A stretch of DNA of 64,000 nt. It comes from Luteimonas granuli (GTDB taxonomy: Bacteria > Pseudomonadota > Gammaproteobacteria > Xanthomonadales > Xanthomonadaceae). Under the pieces are notes generated by a model. It saw nothing but the letters and a program-made list of their open reading frames with translations, had not been told where the DNA came from and did not search any database. A program made the translations under genes and the position numbers. Shown one piece after another: positions 29,300 to 36,696 of the stretch; within the stretch, counting starts at the first letter, position 1; every line of letters begins with the position of its first letter. The DNA lies in contig NZ_CP042218.1 in NCBI RefSeq assembly GCF_007795095.1, positions 682,001 to 746,000 of the forward strand. The letters run 5' to 3'.

Positions 29300-31193
29300 G
29301 CGTCGGCTCCGGCCCGGCCGGCTGCCGTCCCGGCTCTCCGCGCAGGCAGTCATGCAGGTGCCGCAGCTCCCGCTCCAGCAGCGGCGGCAGCAAGGGCAGC
29401 GCGGGCGGCGGGTTCTCCTTCGTTTCCGCGGCCGTCGCGAGCACGCGCAGACTCTCGCGCAGCCCGGTCTCTCCGCCCTCGCCAAAGAGTTCGCGCGCCC
29501 GCTCCCGGGCGGCCGCGTCGTCCAGCCGATCGAACATCCAGCCCGCCGACAGCGCGCGGTATGCCAGTTGCAGGGTGGCGGCCACTGCCGGCCATTGCCG
29601 CTCGGCCTCGCTGCGCTGCGCGGGCCCTGCGGCCAGTGCGCTTTCGTAGGCATCCTCGAGCGCGAAGCCCTGGCGCTGCAGGTCGCGGGCCGCGACCCGC
29701 GCGGCCCGCGTGTCCACGTCCCCGCGCGCCAGGTGCGGTGCCAGGGCATCGACACCGCGGATCGTGCCGGCCAGCAGCGGCGGCAGCACCGCCGCCGGCT
29801 TCGACGGCAGCAACCGGAACACCAGCAGCGCCACCAGGCAGCCCACGGCGGTATCGACCCCACGTGCGAGCACATAGGCGCCGGGCGAATCCACCGGATG
29901 CCCGCCCGATGCGAGCAGCAGCGCGGCGCTGGTGATGAACACCACCGCCGCGGCGTAGTTGCGCACCACCAGCATCTCGACCGCGAACTGCAGCGCCATC
30001 ACCGTCAGCACCAGCCACGGCCCCTGCGGATACAGCAGGATGATCGCGCCGCCCAGCAGCAGTCCGACCCAGGTACCGAGCAGCCTCTCGGCCGAGCGCA
30101 CCAGGGTGCGGTTCCAGTCGAAGCCCTGGTGCAGCATCAGCACCGCCGCCGCCACCGCCCAGTACGAGCGCTCGAGGTTGAACTGCGCGCCCAGCCAGCC
30201 CGCAACCAGCGCGGCAAGCCCCACGCGCAGCACCACCCCGCGCGAGAGCGAGCCCGGCCGCAGCGCCTCCGCCAGCACCGTGAGCGCGCCCGGATGGCCC
30301 AGCGGCACCATGCCGGGCACCACGCCTTCGGGGAGCTGGCCGGCGTGCACCAGGGCACGCGCCTGCGCCTGCAGTCCGCGCACCTCGTCGATGGCCGTCG
30401 ACGAGGGGTCGCCGCGGTCCGGCCGCCATATCGCGTCGGCGAACAGCGTGTGCAGTCGGCGATTGATCGCGCGCAGCGCAGTGAGGCGGCCGCCGGACGT
30501 GGCGCGCTTGTGCTGGTAGGTGACCAGGGTGCTCCAGGCGGCATGCAGGGCGCGCGCCGCGGCGTGTCCGGCGCGCCGCTGCCCGGGCGTGCCGATGGCC
30601 GCGGCATGCTCGGCCACGGCATCGCCCGCCCGCACCACCGCCGCCTTCTCCGGGCCGCGTGGATCGACGAGGACGCCCAGCATGTGCACGCACCATGCGA
30701 AAGAACCGCCACCCAGCACCAGCAGCGCCGAGTGCAGCGGTCCGCCGGGCGGCTCGCGCATGCCGCTGGCCGCGGCGCAGGCGAGCAGGAACATGTAGGC
30801 CCCCGGCGGACCGATCTGGAAGGCGTTGCCCATCCAGGTGGCCACCATCGCCAGCGCCGCCACCACGGGCACCACGACCAGTGCGCCCGCTTCGGCGGCC
30901 GCCATGCCGAGGCCCACCGCCAGCGCGAACGCGAGCGCGATACCGGCCAGTTCCCGCGCGCGGTCGAGGTATGGCCGGTCGCTGCCGTACAGCGCGGTGA
31001 AGCCGCCGGTGGCGGCCATCATCCCCGCGGTGACGTCGCCGGCCAGCCAGCCGGCGAGGATCGGCATGCCCATGCAGAACGCGGCGCGCAGCGCGAAGCG
31101 CCAGCGCCGCGGCGGTCCCCGGCGCACATGGAACACGCCGCGCAGCTGCTTGCGCAGGCCGGGCGGCTCCGGGCTGTGGGTCGCGGTCGACAC
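29289..31193 (-). CDS. FUSC-family inner-membrane transporter (YccS/AaeB-like)
   Basis: 634 residues in a duplicated layout. Six N-terminal helices (from FALRAAFCMGMPILAGWLAG), a cytoplasmic stretch of about 150 residues, a second set of six helices (LRVGLAALVAGWLGAQFNLE with RSYWAVAAAVLML), and a C-terminal cytoplasmic tail. RSYWAVAAA and ERLLGTWVGLLLG are the hallmark of FUSC efflux proteins, which export aromatic acids or other small compounds. No AaeA-type adaptor is adjacent. Its 3' end overlaps the arsC gene by 11 bp, tail to tail. Confidence 0.87.
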   Translation of the reverse strand: MSTATHSPEPPGLRKQLRGVFHVRRGPPRRWRFALRAAFCMGMPILAGWLAGDVTAGMMAATGGFTALYGSDRPYLDRARELAGIALAFALAVGLGMAAAEAGALVVVPVVAALAMVATWMGNAFQIGPPGAYMFLLACAAASGMREPPGGPLHSALLVLGGGSFAWCVHMLGVLVDPRGPEKAAVVRAGDAVAEHAAAIGTPGQRRAGHAAARALHAAWSTLVTYQHKRATSGGRLTALRAINRRLHTLFADAIWRPDRGDPSSTAIDEVRGLQAQARALVHAGQLPEGVVPGMVPLGHPGALTVLAEALRPGSLSRGVVLRVGLAALVAGWLGAQFNLERSYWAVAAAVLMLHQGFDWNRTLVRSAERLLGTWVGLLLGGAIILLYPQGPWLVLTVMALQFAVEMLVVRNYAAAVVFITSAALLLASGGHPVDSPGAYVLARGVDTAVGCLVALLVFRLLPSKPAAVLPPLLAGTIRGVDALAPHLARGDVDTRAARVAARDLQRQGFALEDAYESALAAGPAQRSEAERQWPAVAATLQLAYRALSAGWMFDRLDDAAARERARELFGEGGETGLRESLRVLATAAETKENPPPALPLLPPLLERELRHLHDCLRGEPGRQPAGPEPTLRE

Positions 31194-31230
31194 GCAAGGA
31201 TTCTAGCCCCGCATGCCGACCGCGGCCGGC

Positions 31231-33336
31231 TCACCAGCCGTAGCCCGCGCGCAGCCAGAACGTGCGGCCGGGCTCGTTGATGCGCACCGCATCGGCCGGA
31301 TAGCCGAAGTCCGCGTTGCCGGCCAGGTTGAGATGCTCGCTGTAGGCGCGGTCGAACAGGTTGTCGACGCCGGCAGTGACCTGCAGGCGCGCGTTGACCC
31401 GGTAGCCGGCGTTGAGCGCCAGGGTGGCGAAACCGGCGCTGGGCCCGATGTCCTGGCCCACCACGTTGCCGTAGCCCTCCGCCACCCGGTCCTGCCCGTC
31501 GACCACGCGCAGCAACACGCCCGCCGACCAGGTTCCGTTGTTCCAGTCGGCGCTGAAGCGGCCCTCCAGGGGCGGCATCTGCGGCAACGGCCGGCCGCTG
31601 TCCCGGTCCTCGCCGCGGGCGTAGGCCAGGCTGCCGCCGAGCTTCCAGTCCTGCGCGGGCCGGTACTCGACGCCGAGCTCGGCGCCGCGGGTCTCGGCGT
31701 CGATGTTCGTCACCCGGGACCTCTTCCCCATCATCGTGTCCATGTAGCGGAACTGGATGAAGTCTTCGACCCGGCCGGCATAGGCCGAGACCCAGGCGCT
31801 GAAGCGTTCGCCGCGGTATTGCAGCCCGACATCGAGCTGGGTGGTCTTCTCGGTGTCGAGGCCGGCGAAGGCGTTGACCGCTCCCATCGGTCCCATGTCG
31901 GCCGAGAACATCTCCCAGTAGTCGGGCATGCGCTCGGTGTGGCCGACGCCCGCGTACCAGCTCAGCCTGCGGTCGATGTCGCGCTCGTAGCGCACGAAGC
32001 CGGCCTTGAGCGTCTCCTCGCGCGACTGCCCCGCCGTCGGGTTGTGCATCGGCGGATTGCCGTGCCCGCCGGACACCGTCATGCGCTCGTCGTCGACGCC
32101 CGCGCGGTCGACGCGCGCACCCGCGATCCAGCGGCCCGCGTCGCCCTGGAACCATGTGCCTTCGGCGAACACGCCGAGGTTGTCGAAGCGCGCGTCCACC
32201 ACCCGGGGCAGGGCGAGGTAGGTGCCGCGGCCCACGCCGCCGCGGCGGCGGTGGCGGCTGTCCTGGGCGTCGATGCCGGTGGCGAGCTCGAACGTCGCGC
32301 CGCGCCAGGTGGCCACCGCGCGACCACCGCTGGTGCTGCGCTCGACGTTCGACGCCATCGGCATCGGCATCGGACCATCGGGATTGGGGTCGCGCAGGCT
32401 GTAGTTGTCCATCACGTGGTCGGCGATGTTGCGGTAGACGCTGGCCTCGAAGGCCTGCAGCGCCCCGAGCCCGAGGTCCGTCTTCTCGAAACGCAGGCTG
32501 TAGTTCGTGCGGTCGAACTGGCTGCCGTCCATGGCGCGCGTGGCGTAGCGCGCCTCGCCGTCGCCGATGCCGATGCCGAGCTCCAGCAGGGTGTCCTCGT
32601 CCGGCGTCCAGCCCAGTGCGAGATCGGCGTTCCACTTCTTCCAGGCCGAGCCGACGCGGTCGCCGTTGCCGTCGTCGTAGTCGCCCGACTCGGAACGGTT
32701 GGCGCTGATGCGGGCGTAACCCGACGGTGCGCCATACGTCGCATCCAGCACCTGGTCGTTGCGGCCCCAGCTGCCGGCGAGGGCGCTGCCTCCGACCTTC
32801 CAGTTCGGCTCGACATGGTGCTCTCGGTCGCGCTCGAAGCGCACCGTGCCCGCGGACGCGCCCGGGCCCCAGAGCACGGTCTGCGGTCCCTTGATCACCA
32901 CCAGCGCGTCATAGGTCTCCGGCGCGATGTAGGACATGGCGTTGTCCATGCGCGAAGGACAGGCGCCGGGCATGGCGCCGTCGTTGGTGAGCAGGTTCAG
33001 GCGCGAGCCGAACATGCCGCGCAGCACGGGGTCGCCGTTGCTGCCGCCGTTGCGCACCGCGCTGAAGCCGGGGATGGTCTTGAGGTAGTCGGCGCCGTCG
33101 CTGGCAGGCACCGGCTGCCGCGGCAGCTTCGGACTGGTCTCCCAGGTGAGCGCGGACACCGGGGCCGCGGCGGTCACCACCAGGGCGTCGAAATCGACGG
33201 TGCGAGTGGCGTCGGCATGGATGTGGGCCGCGTCCTCGGCGGCTTCGACCGCGAATGCGGCGGGGCTGGCCAGCGCCGCGGCGATGGCCATGAACAGGGC
33301 CGACGAACGGATCGCCGGGCAGAACGGGATCGACAT
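31231..33336 (-). CDS. oprC: TonB-dependent copper receptor (OprC/NosA type)
   Basis: 701 residues. A signal peptide (ALFMAIAAALASPAAFA) is followed by a His-containing leader, a plug (ADYLKTIPGFSAVRNGGSNG, PETYDALVVIKGPQTVLWGP) and a 22-strand barrel ending in Trp (RAGYGW). The plug loop NDGAMPGACPSRMDNAM has the Met/Cys-rich copper-binding signature of OprC, and MPMPMAS and MDTMMGKRS are further Met clusters. It imports copper across the outer membrane with TonB energy. It lies 69 bp downstream of the DUF2946 gene on the same strand and is divergent from the copper enzyme NirK, suggesting it feeds copper to it. Confidence 0.93.
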   Translation of the reverse strand: MSIPFCPAIRSSALFMAIAAALASPAAFAVEAAEDAAHIHADATRTVDFDALVVTAAAPVSALTWETSPKLPRQPVPASDGADYLKTIPGFSAVRNGGSNGDPVLRGMFGSRLNLLTNDGAMPGACPSRMDNAMSYIAPETYDALVVIKGPQTVLWGPGASAGTVRFERDREHHVEPNWKVGGSALAGSWGRNDQVLDATYGAPSGYARISANRSESGDYDDGNGDRVGSAWKKWNADLALGWTPDEDTLLELGIGIGDGEARYATRAMDGSQFDRTNYSLRFEKTDLGLGALQAFEASVYRNIADHVMDNYSLRDPNPDGPMPMPMASNVERSTSGGRAVATWRGATFELATGIDAQDSRHRRRGGVGRGTYLALPRVVDARFDNLGVFAEGTWFQGDAGRWIAGARVDRAGVDDERMTVSGGHGNPPMHNPTAGQSREETLKAGFVRYERDIDRRLSWYAGVGHTERMPDYWEMFSADMGPMGAVNAFAGLDTEKTTQLDVGLQYRGERFSAWVSAYAGRVEDFIQFRYMDTMMGKRSRVTNIDAETRGAELGVEYRPAQDWKLGGSLAYARGEDRDSGRPLPQMPPLEGRFSADWNNGTWSAGVLLRVVDGQDRVAEGYGNVVGQDIGPSAGFATLALNAGYRVNARLQVTAGVDNLFDRAYSEHLNLAGNADFGYPADAVRINEPGRTFWLRAGYGW

Positions 33337-33405
33337 GGTGGAACTCCATGGGAGGGATATCGTGGGGTTTGCGCCGCGGGCGTACCCGCGCGGCGTGGTG
33401 TCGGC

Positions 33406-33789
33406 TCAGCCCCGCCGGGGCGGCCCGCGCGATCCCAGTCCACTGGGATGCCACCAGCGCAGGCGCGGTGCCTGCGTCGCGATCGCCGGCGCTGCTGCGC
33501 GCGGCACGTGCACGATATCGAACGCCACGCCCGCGGCGACGGCCATCGAGGCCAGCAAGGGGCAATAGTCGCACTCGGGATCACCGATGGCCGGGCGTCG
33601 TTCGCCGTCCCCGCCGCCACCATGCTGCGCGTGCGATGCATGGCCATGCTGCGCATGCGTTTCCTGATGGTGGATCACATCGGCCACGGCGGCGTGCGCC
33701 ACCCGTCCGACCGTGGGCACCATGACCAGCAGCAGCGCGGCGGCCAGGCCGATCCGCGACATCCAGCGATTGAAGGCACTGTGCTTCAT
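33406..33789 (-). CDS. DUF2946-type small secreted protein of a copper locus
   Basis: 127 residues. An N-terminal hydrophobic segment (IGLAAALLLVMVPTVGRVAHA) is a signal peptide or anchor. A His/Gln-rich stretch follows (HHQETHAQHGHASHAQHG), then the DUF2946 core DPECDYCPLLASM with a CxxC pair. The His-rich region and CxxC suggest metal binding. It precedes the copper receptor on the same strand and is likely cotranscribed. An internal ATG at 33762 (MSRIGLAA) is an alternative start that would leave about 31 nt of leader from the proposed promoter. Confidence 0.8.
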   Translation of the reverse strand: MKHSAFNRWMSRIGLAAALLLVMVPTVGRVAHAAVADVIHHQETHAQHGHASHAQHGGGGDGERRPAIGDPECDYCPLLASMAVAAGVAFDIVHVPRAAAPAIATQAPRLRWWHPSGLGSRGPPRRG

Positions 33790-33799
33790 GGTGCAGCGG

Positions 33800-33805
33800 A
33801 TTATC
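33800..33805 (-). promoter_or_regulatory. Candidate -10 for the DUF2946/copper-receptor unit
   Basis: Reading leftwards, GATAAT (33805-33800) predicts a start near 33793. The Crp/Fnr box at 33829-33842 is then centred about 42.5 bp upstream, the usual class II activator position. Confidence 0.5.
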
Positions 33806-33828
33806 GCGGATCACCTGCGGAAAGACGG

Positions 33829-33842
33829 ATGACACAGGTCAA
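33829..33842. promoter_or_regulatory. Crp/Fnr-family box A (ATGAC-N4-GTCAA)
   Basis: ATGACACAGGTCAA fits the Fnr/Dnr-type palindrome (TTGAY-N4-RTCAA) with one mismatch. It is positioned to activate leftward transcription of the DUF2946 gene and copper receptor, or to act as a distal site for nirK. Confidence 0.6.
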
Positions 33843-33875
33843 GCGCAGTCGATTCCCGTACGCGAATGTACGTGC

Positions 33876-33889
33876 TTGACTCAAGTCAT
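33876..33889. promoter_or_regulatory. Crp/Fnr-family box B (TTGAC-N4-GTCAT) for nirK
   Basis: TTGACTCAAGTCAT is a near-perfect Fnr/Dnr-type palindrome, 47 bp from box A. A -10-like TATCGT at 33913-33918 puts the start near 33925, with the box centred about 42 bp upstream. This is typical for oxygen- or NO-responsive activation of denitrification genes. Confidence 0.65.
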
Positions 33890-33988
33890 GGAGACGCGCG
33901 CGGGCGCATCGGTATCGTCCGCTCCAACGGCGGAAGAGCCCCCGCCCCGATCCTTCCAGATTTCATTCAACCGCTGAGGAAACATCCC

Positions 33989-35365
33989 ATGAGGAACCTG
34001 GTACTGCTGTTCGCACTTGCCACCGCCGGTGGCTTCGTCCCGTTCGAGGCCGCCGCCCAGGGCCAGGCTTCGGTCGACATGATCGCCGACGTCACCTTCA
34101 GCCTGCGCACCGAAATCGCCAACGGGAAGATGGTGTTCATCGGCAACGCGGGCCCGATCAAGGACGTGGTCAATCCGGAACTGCGCGTGGCCGAGGGCGC
34201 GGTGGTGGCCATCACCGTCACCAACAACGACGGCGCCATGCACGACATCGCGGTCCCCGAGTTCGGCGCCCAGTCCGACCAGCTCGTCGGCGTCGGCGCA
34301 GCGACCACGATCGTGTTCCGCGCCACCAAGGCTGGCACCTTCGAGTACATCTGCACCATCCCCGGCCACAAGCTCGCCGGCATGGCCGGCAACCTGATCG
34401 TCGGCGACGTGAAGAAGGAAGTGAGCACGGCGATCAACGTGGCCAAGAACCCGGCCGAGGTCGGCAAGCCGGTTGGTGACCGCGGCCCGCAGCACGTCAC
34501 CTACGACCTGCTGACCACCGAGGTCGAGGGCCGCCTGGACGACGGCAGCACCTACCGCTACTGGACCTTCGACAACACGGTCCCGGGCCCGTTCCTGCGC
34601 ATCCGCCAGGGCGACACGGTGACGATCAACCTGAAGAACGCCGAGAACAGCGTCAACATCCATTCGGTCGACTTCCACTCCGTGACCGGCCCCGGCGGCG
34701 GCGCGGCGGTGACCCAGGTGCGCCCGGGCGAGACCAAGAGCTTCACCTTCAAGGCGCTTCACCCCGGCCTGTTCGTGTACCACTGCGCCACGCCGATGAT
34801 CGCCCACCACATCTCCAACGGCATGTACGGGATGATCCTGGTCGAGCCCGAGGGCGGCCTGCCCAAGGTCGACAAGGAGTACTACGTCATGCAGGGCGAG
34901 CTGTACACGGCGCAGAAGCATGGTTCGCGCGGCCTGCAGGAGTTCTCGGTCGACAAGCTGCTCGACGAGAAGCCCGAGCACCTGATGTTCAACGGCTCGA
35001 TGGACGCGCTCACCAAGACCTTCGACATGACGGCCAACGTGGGCGAGGAAGTGCGCATCTTCTTCGGCGTCGGCGGTCCGAACCTGATCTCGAGCTTCCA
35101 CCTGATCGGCGAGGTGTTCGACCGGGTCTACGACCTGGCCTCCTTCACCAGCCCGCCGCTGAAGGACGTGCAGACCACGCTGGTGCCGCCGGGCGGCGCG
35201 ACCATGGTCGAGTTCAAGGTCGACTACCCGGGCAAGTACATCCTGGTCGACCATGCGCTGTCCCGCGCCGAGAAGGGCCTGACCGGCATCCTCACGGTGC
35301 ACGGCAAGGCGGACGCGGCGATCTTCAGCAGCAAGGAAGCGATCGACGCCTCGTCCGGCCACTGA
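33989..35365 (+). CDS. nirK: Copper-containing nitrite reductase NirK with an extra N-terminal cupredoxin domain
   Basis: 458 residues, periplasmic; reduces nitrite to nitric oxide. After a signal peptide (MRNLVLLFALATAGGFVPFEAAA) comes an additional cupredoxin domain with a type 1 copper site: H85, C122, H127 and M132. The NirK core follows with type 1 ligands H225, C266, H274, M279; type 2 ligands H230, H265, H422; and catalytic D228 and H371. SSFHLIGEVFD places the core in the AniA-like class. The N-terminal domain probably relays electrons, as in three-domain NirKs. It is followed by a strong terminator and preceded by a Crp/Fnr box. No nor or nos genes are adjacent. Confidence 0.95.
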   Translation: MRNLVLLFALATAGGFVPFEAAAQGQASVDMIADVTFSLRTEIANGKMVFIGNAGPIKDVVNPELRVAEGAVVAITVTNNDGAMHDIAVPEFGAQSDQLVGVGAATTIVFRATKAGTFEYICTIPGHKLAGMAGNLIVGDVKKEVSTAINVAKNPAEVGKPVGDRGPQHVTYDLLTTEVEGRLDDGSTYRYWTFDNTVPGPFLRIRQGDTVTINLKNAENSVNIHSVDFHSVTGPGGGAAVTQVRPGETKSFTFKALHPGLFVYHCATPMIAHHISNGMYGMILVEPEGGLPKVDKEYYVMQGELYTAQKHGSRGLQEFSVDKLLDEKPEHLMFNGSMDALTKTFDMTANVGEEVRIFFGVGGPNLISSFHLIGEVFDRVYDLASFTSPPLKDVQTTLVPPGGATMVEFKVDYPGKYILVDHALSRAEKGLTGILTVHGKADAAIFSSKEAIDASSGH

Positions 35366-35393
35366 CCGCAGGCCGTCCACTCTCCCACGTGCA

Positions 35394-35422
35394 GGGCCCC
35401 GCTTCGGCGGGGCCCTTTTTTT
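35394..35422 (+). terminator. Rho-independent terminator after nirK
   Basis: Perfect 9-bp stem GGGCCCCGC / GCGGGGCCC with a TTCG tetraloop, followed by seven Ts, 29 bp after the nirK stop. A textbook intrinsic terminator. Confidence 0.95.
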
Positions 35423-35505
35423 CTCGGGCGAGTCAAGCCCCCGCTTGCACACAAAGGTCATGCCGCAGTCACGCCGCGTGAGACGAAGCAGCGGACAATG
35501 ACCGC

Positions 35506-36225
35506 ATGCACCAGATGATCGAACTCCACCCCAGGCCCGACGCCCTCAGCGGCCTCGGCCTGCCCGCCATCCCCTATCCCGTCGCCCTCCAGACTTTCCA
35601 GGCCGCCGTCGCCAACGACGGCGAACTGCCGCTGGCCGACATGCTGCACGGCCTGCAGCTGCGCGCCGCCCGTCCGGGGGCGGACTGGCAGCGCATGGAG
35701 CCGGCCATGGCACGGCTGGCCGAGCTCCTGGCGCCCGACGACCCGCGCGAATCCATCATCGCCCAGGGCGAGGACTGGTGGCTTGAGCTCGGACCGGTCG
35801 AGCCGGAGGAGGCCGACGCCCTCGCCCTGCAGCGCGGGGACGCCCTGCTCGCCGCCATCGCCCCGCGCGAGGACGGCCGCCTGCGCGTGGCGGCGTATCG
35901 GCCGCTGGACGGCCGCGCCCTCGAGATCCTGCTGGCGCTTGCCAGCGTGCCCGGCGCGTCGGCGGAGGCCACGGACCCGCGGACCTGCTGGGAGCGTGCG
36001 CAGGAAGCGGCTTCGGGCACCGGTCCCCATGCTTCCGCCCTTGATGGCCTGGCGCGGCTGTCGCGCGGCCAGCCGGCCGACGCGGACCTGGCTCCGCGCA
36101 AACCGGCCTGCGTGGTCGCGGAAATCGGCACCTTCCACATGCTCCACCGCGCGCAGGGGGCTGAACGCCGCATCGCGCGGCCCTGGGCCAGGCGTCCGGC
36201 AACGCCGCGCAGAGCGATGGCGTAG
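35506..36225 (+). CDS. Hypothetical protein
   Basis: 239 residues with strong GC3 coding bias from the ATG at 35506. No domain recognised. The protein is acidic and Ala/Leu-rich, probably helical, with no signal peptide or membrane helix; it has a recognisable GEDWWLELGPVEPEEADALA stretch. The last 35 residues are Arg-rich and of lower coding quality, so the C-terminus may be imprecise. It starts 84 bp after the nirK terminator and precedes the KaiC-like operon by 40 bp; whether it belongs to that operon is undecided. An ATG at 35515 is an alternative start. Confidence 0.6.
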   Translation: MHQMIELHPRPDALSGLGLPAIPYPVALQTFQAAVANDGELPLADMLHGLQLRAARPGADWQRMEPAMARLAELLAPDDPRESIIAQGEDWWLELGPVEPEEADALALQRGDALLAAIAPREDGRLRVAAYRPLDGRALEILLALASVPGASAEATDPRTCWERAQEAASGTGPHASALDGLARLSRGQPADADLAPRKPACVVAEIGTFHMLHRAQGAERRIARPWARRPATPRRAMA

Positions 36226-36264
36226 GATGCGGATGACCCGCATGCGCGGGGCATCAGGCGGCAC

Positions 36265-36696
36265 ATGCAAGCCCAAGTGCACCAAGTGGACAGCGTGCTG
36301 CGCGACATCGCGGCCGAAGGGCGCGGCACGGAAGCCATCTGCGCCCGGACGGTCTCGCTGTGGACCGGAGTGGCGCACGCCCTCGTTCCCATCATCGGCC
36401 AGCGCGGCATGTCCGCGCTGTACGAGCGCGCCCTGCACCTCGCGTCCGCGCAGCACAAGTGGCTGGAGCAGGCGCGTGGCGCGGATGCCGACGACGGACT
36501 GCCCGGCTTTTCCCTGCTCGCTGCCGCCGCCTCCAACCAGAGGCAGGACGACGCCATCGCGGCGATCGCCATCCTCTTCGAAACCTTCGACCGCCTGCTG
36601 GTCACCTTGATTGGCGCATCGCTCACCGAACGCTTGCTGCAGCCGGTCTGGGACGTCCCGTCCGCCAGCCCTACCCGACAGGACACTGCCCCATGA
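36265..36696 (+). CDS. Small helical protein coupled to a KaiC-like ATPase, function unknown
   Basis: 143 residues, predicted all-alpha, without membrane helix. No family recognised. Its stop overlaps the KaiC-like start in ATGA, so the two are translated together. Features include RTVSLWTGVAHALVPIIGQR, YERALHLASAQHKWLEQ and IAILFETFDRLLVTLIGASL. No His-phosphotransfer consensus or Cys pair was seen. The tight linkage suggests a regulator or partner of the ATPase, but this is inference. Confidence 0.65.
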   Translation: MQAQVHQVDSVLRDIAAEGRGTEAICARTVSLWTGVAHALVPIIGQRGMSALYERALHLASAQHKWLEQARGADADDGLPGFSLLAAAASNQRQDDAIAAIAILFETFDRLLVTLIGASLTERLLQPVWDVPSASPTRQDTAP

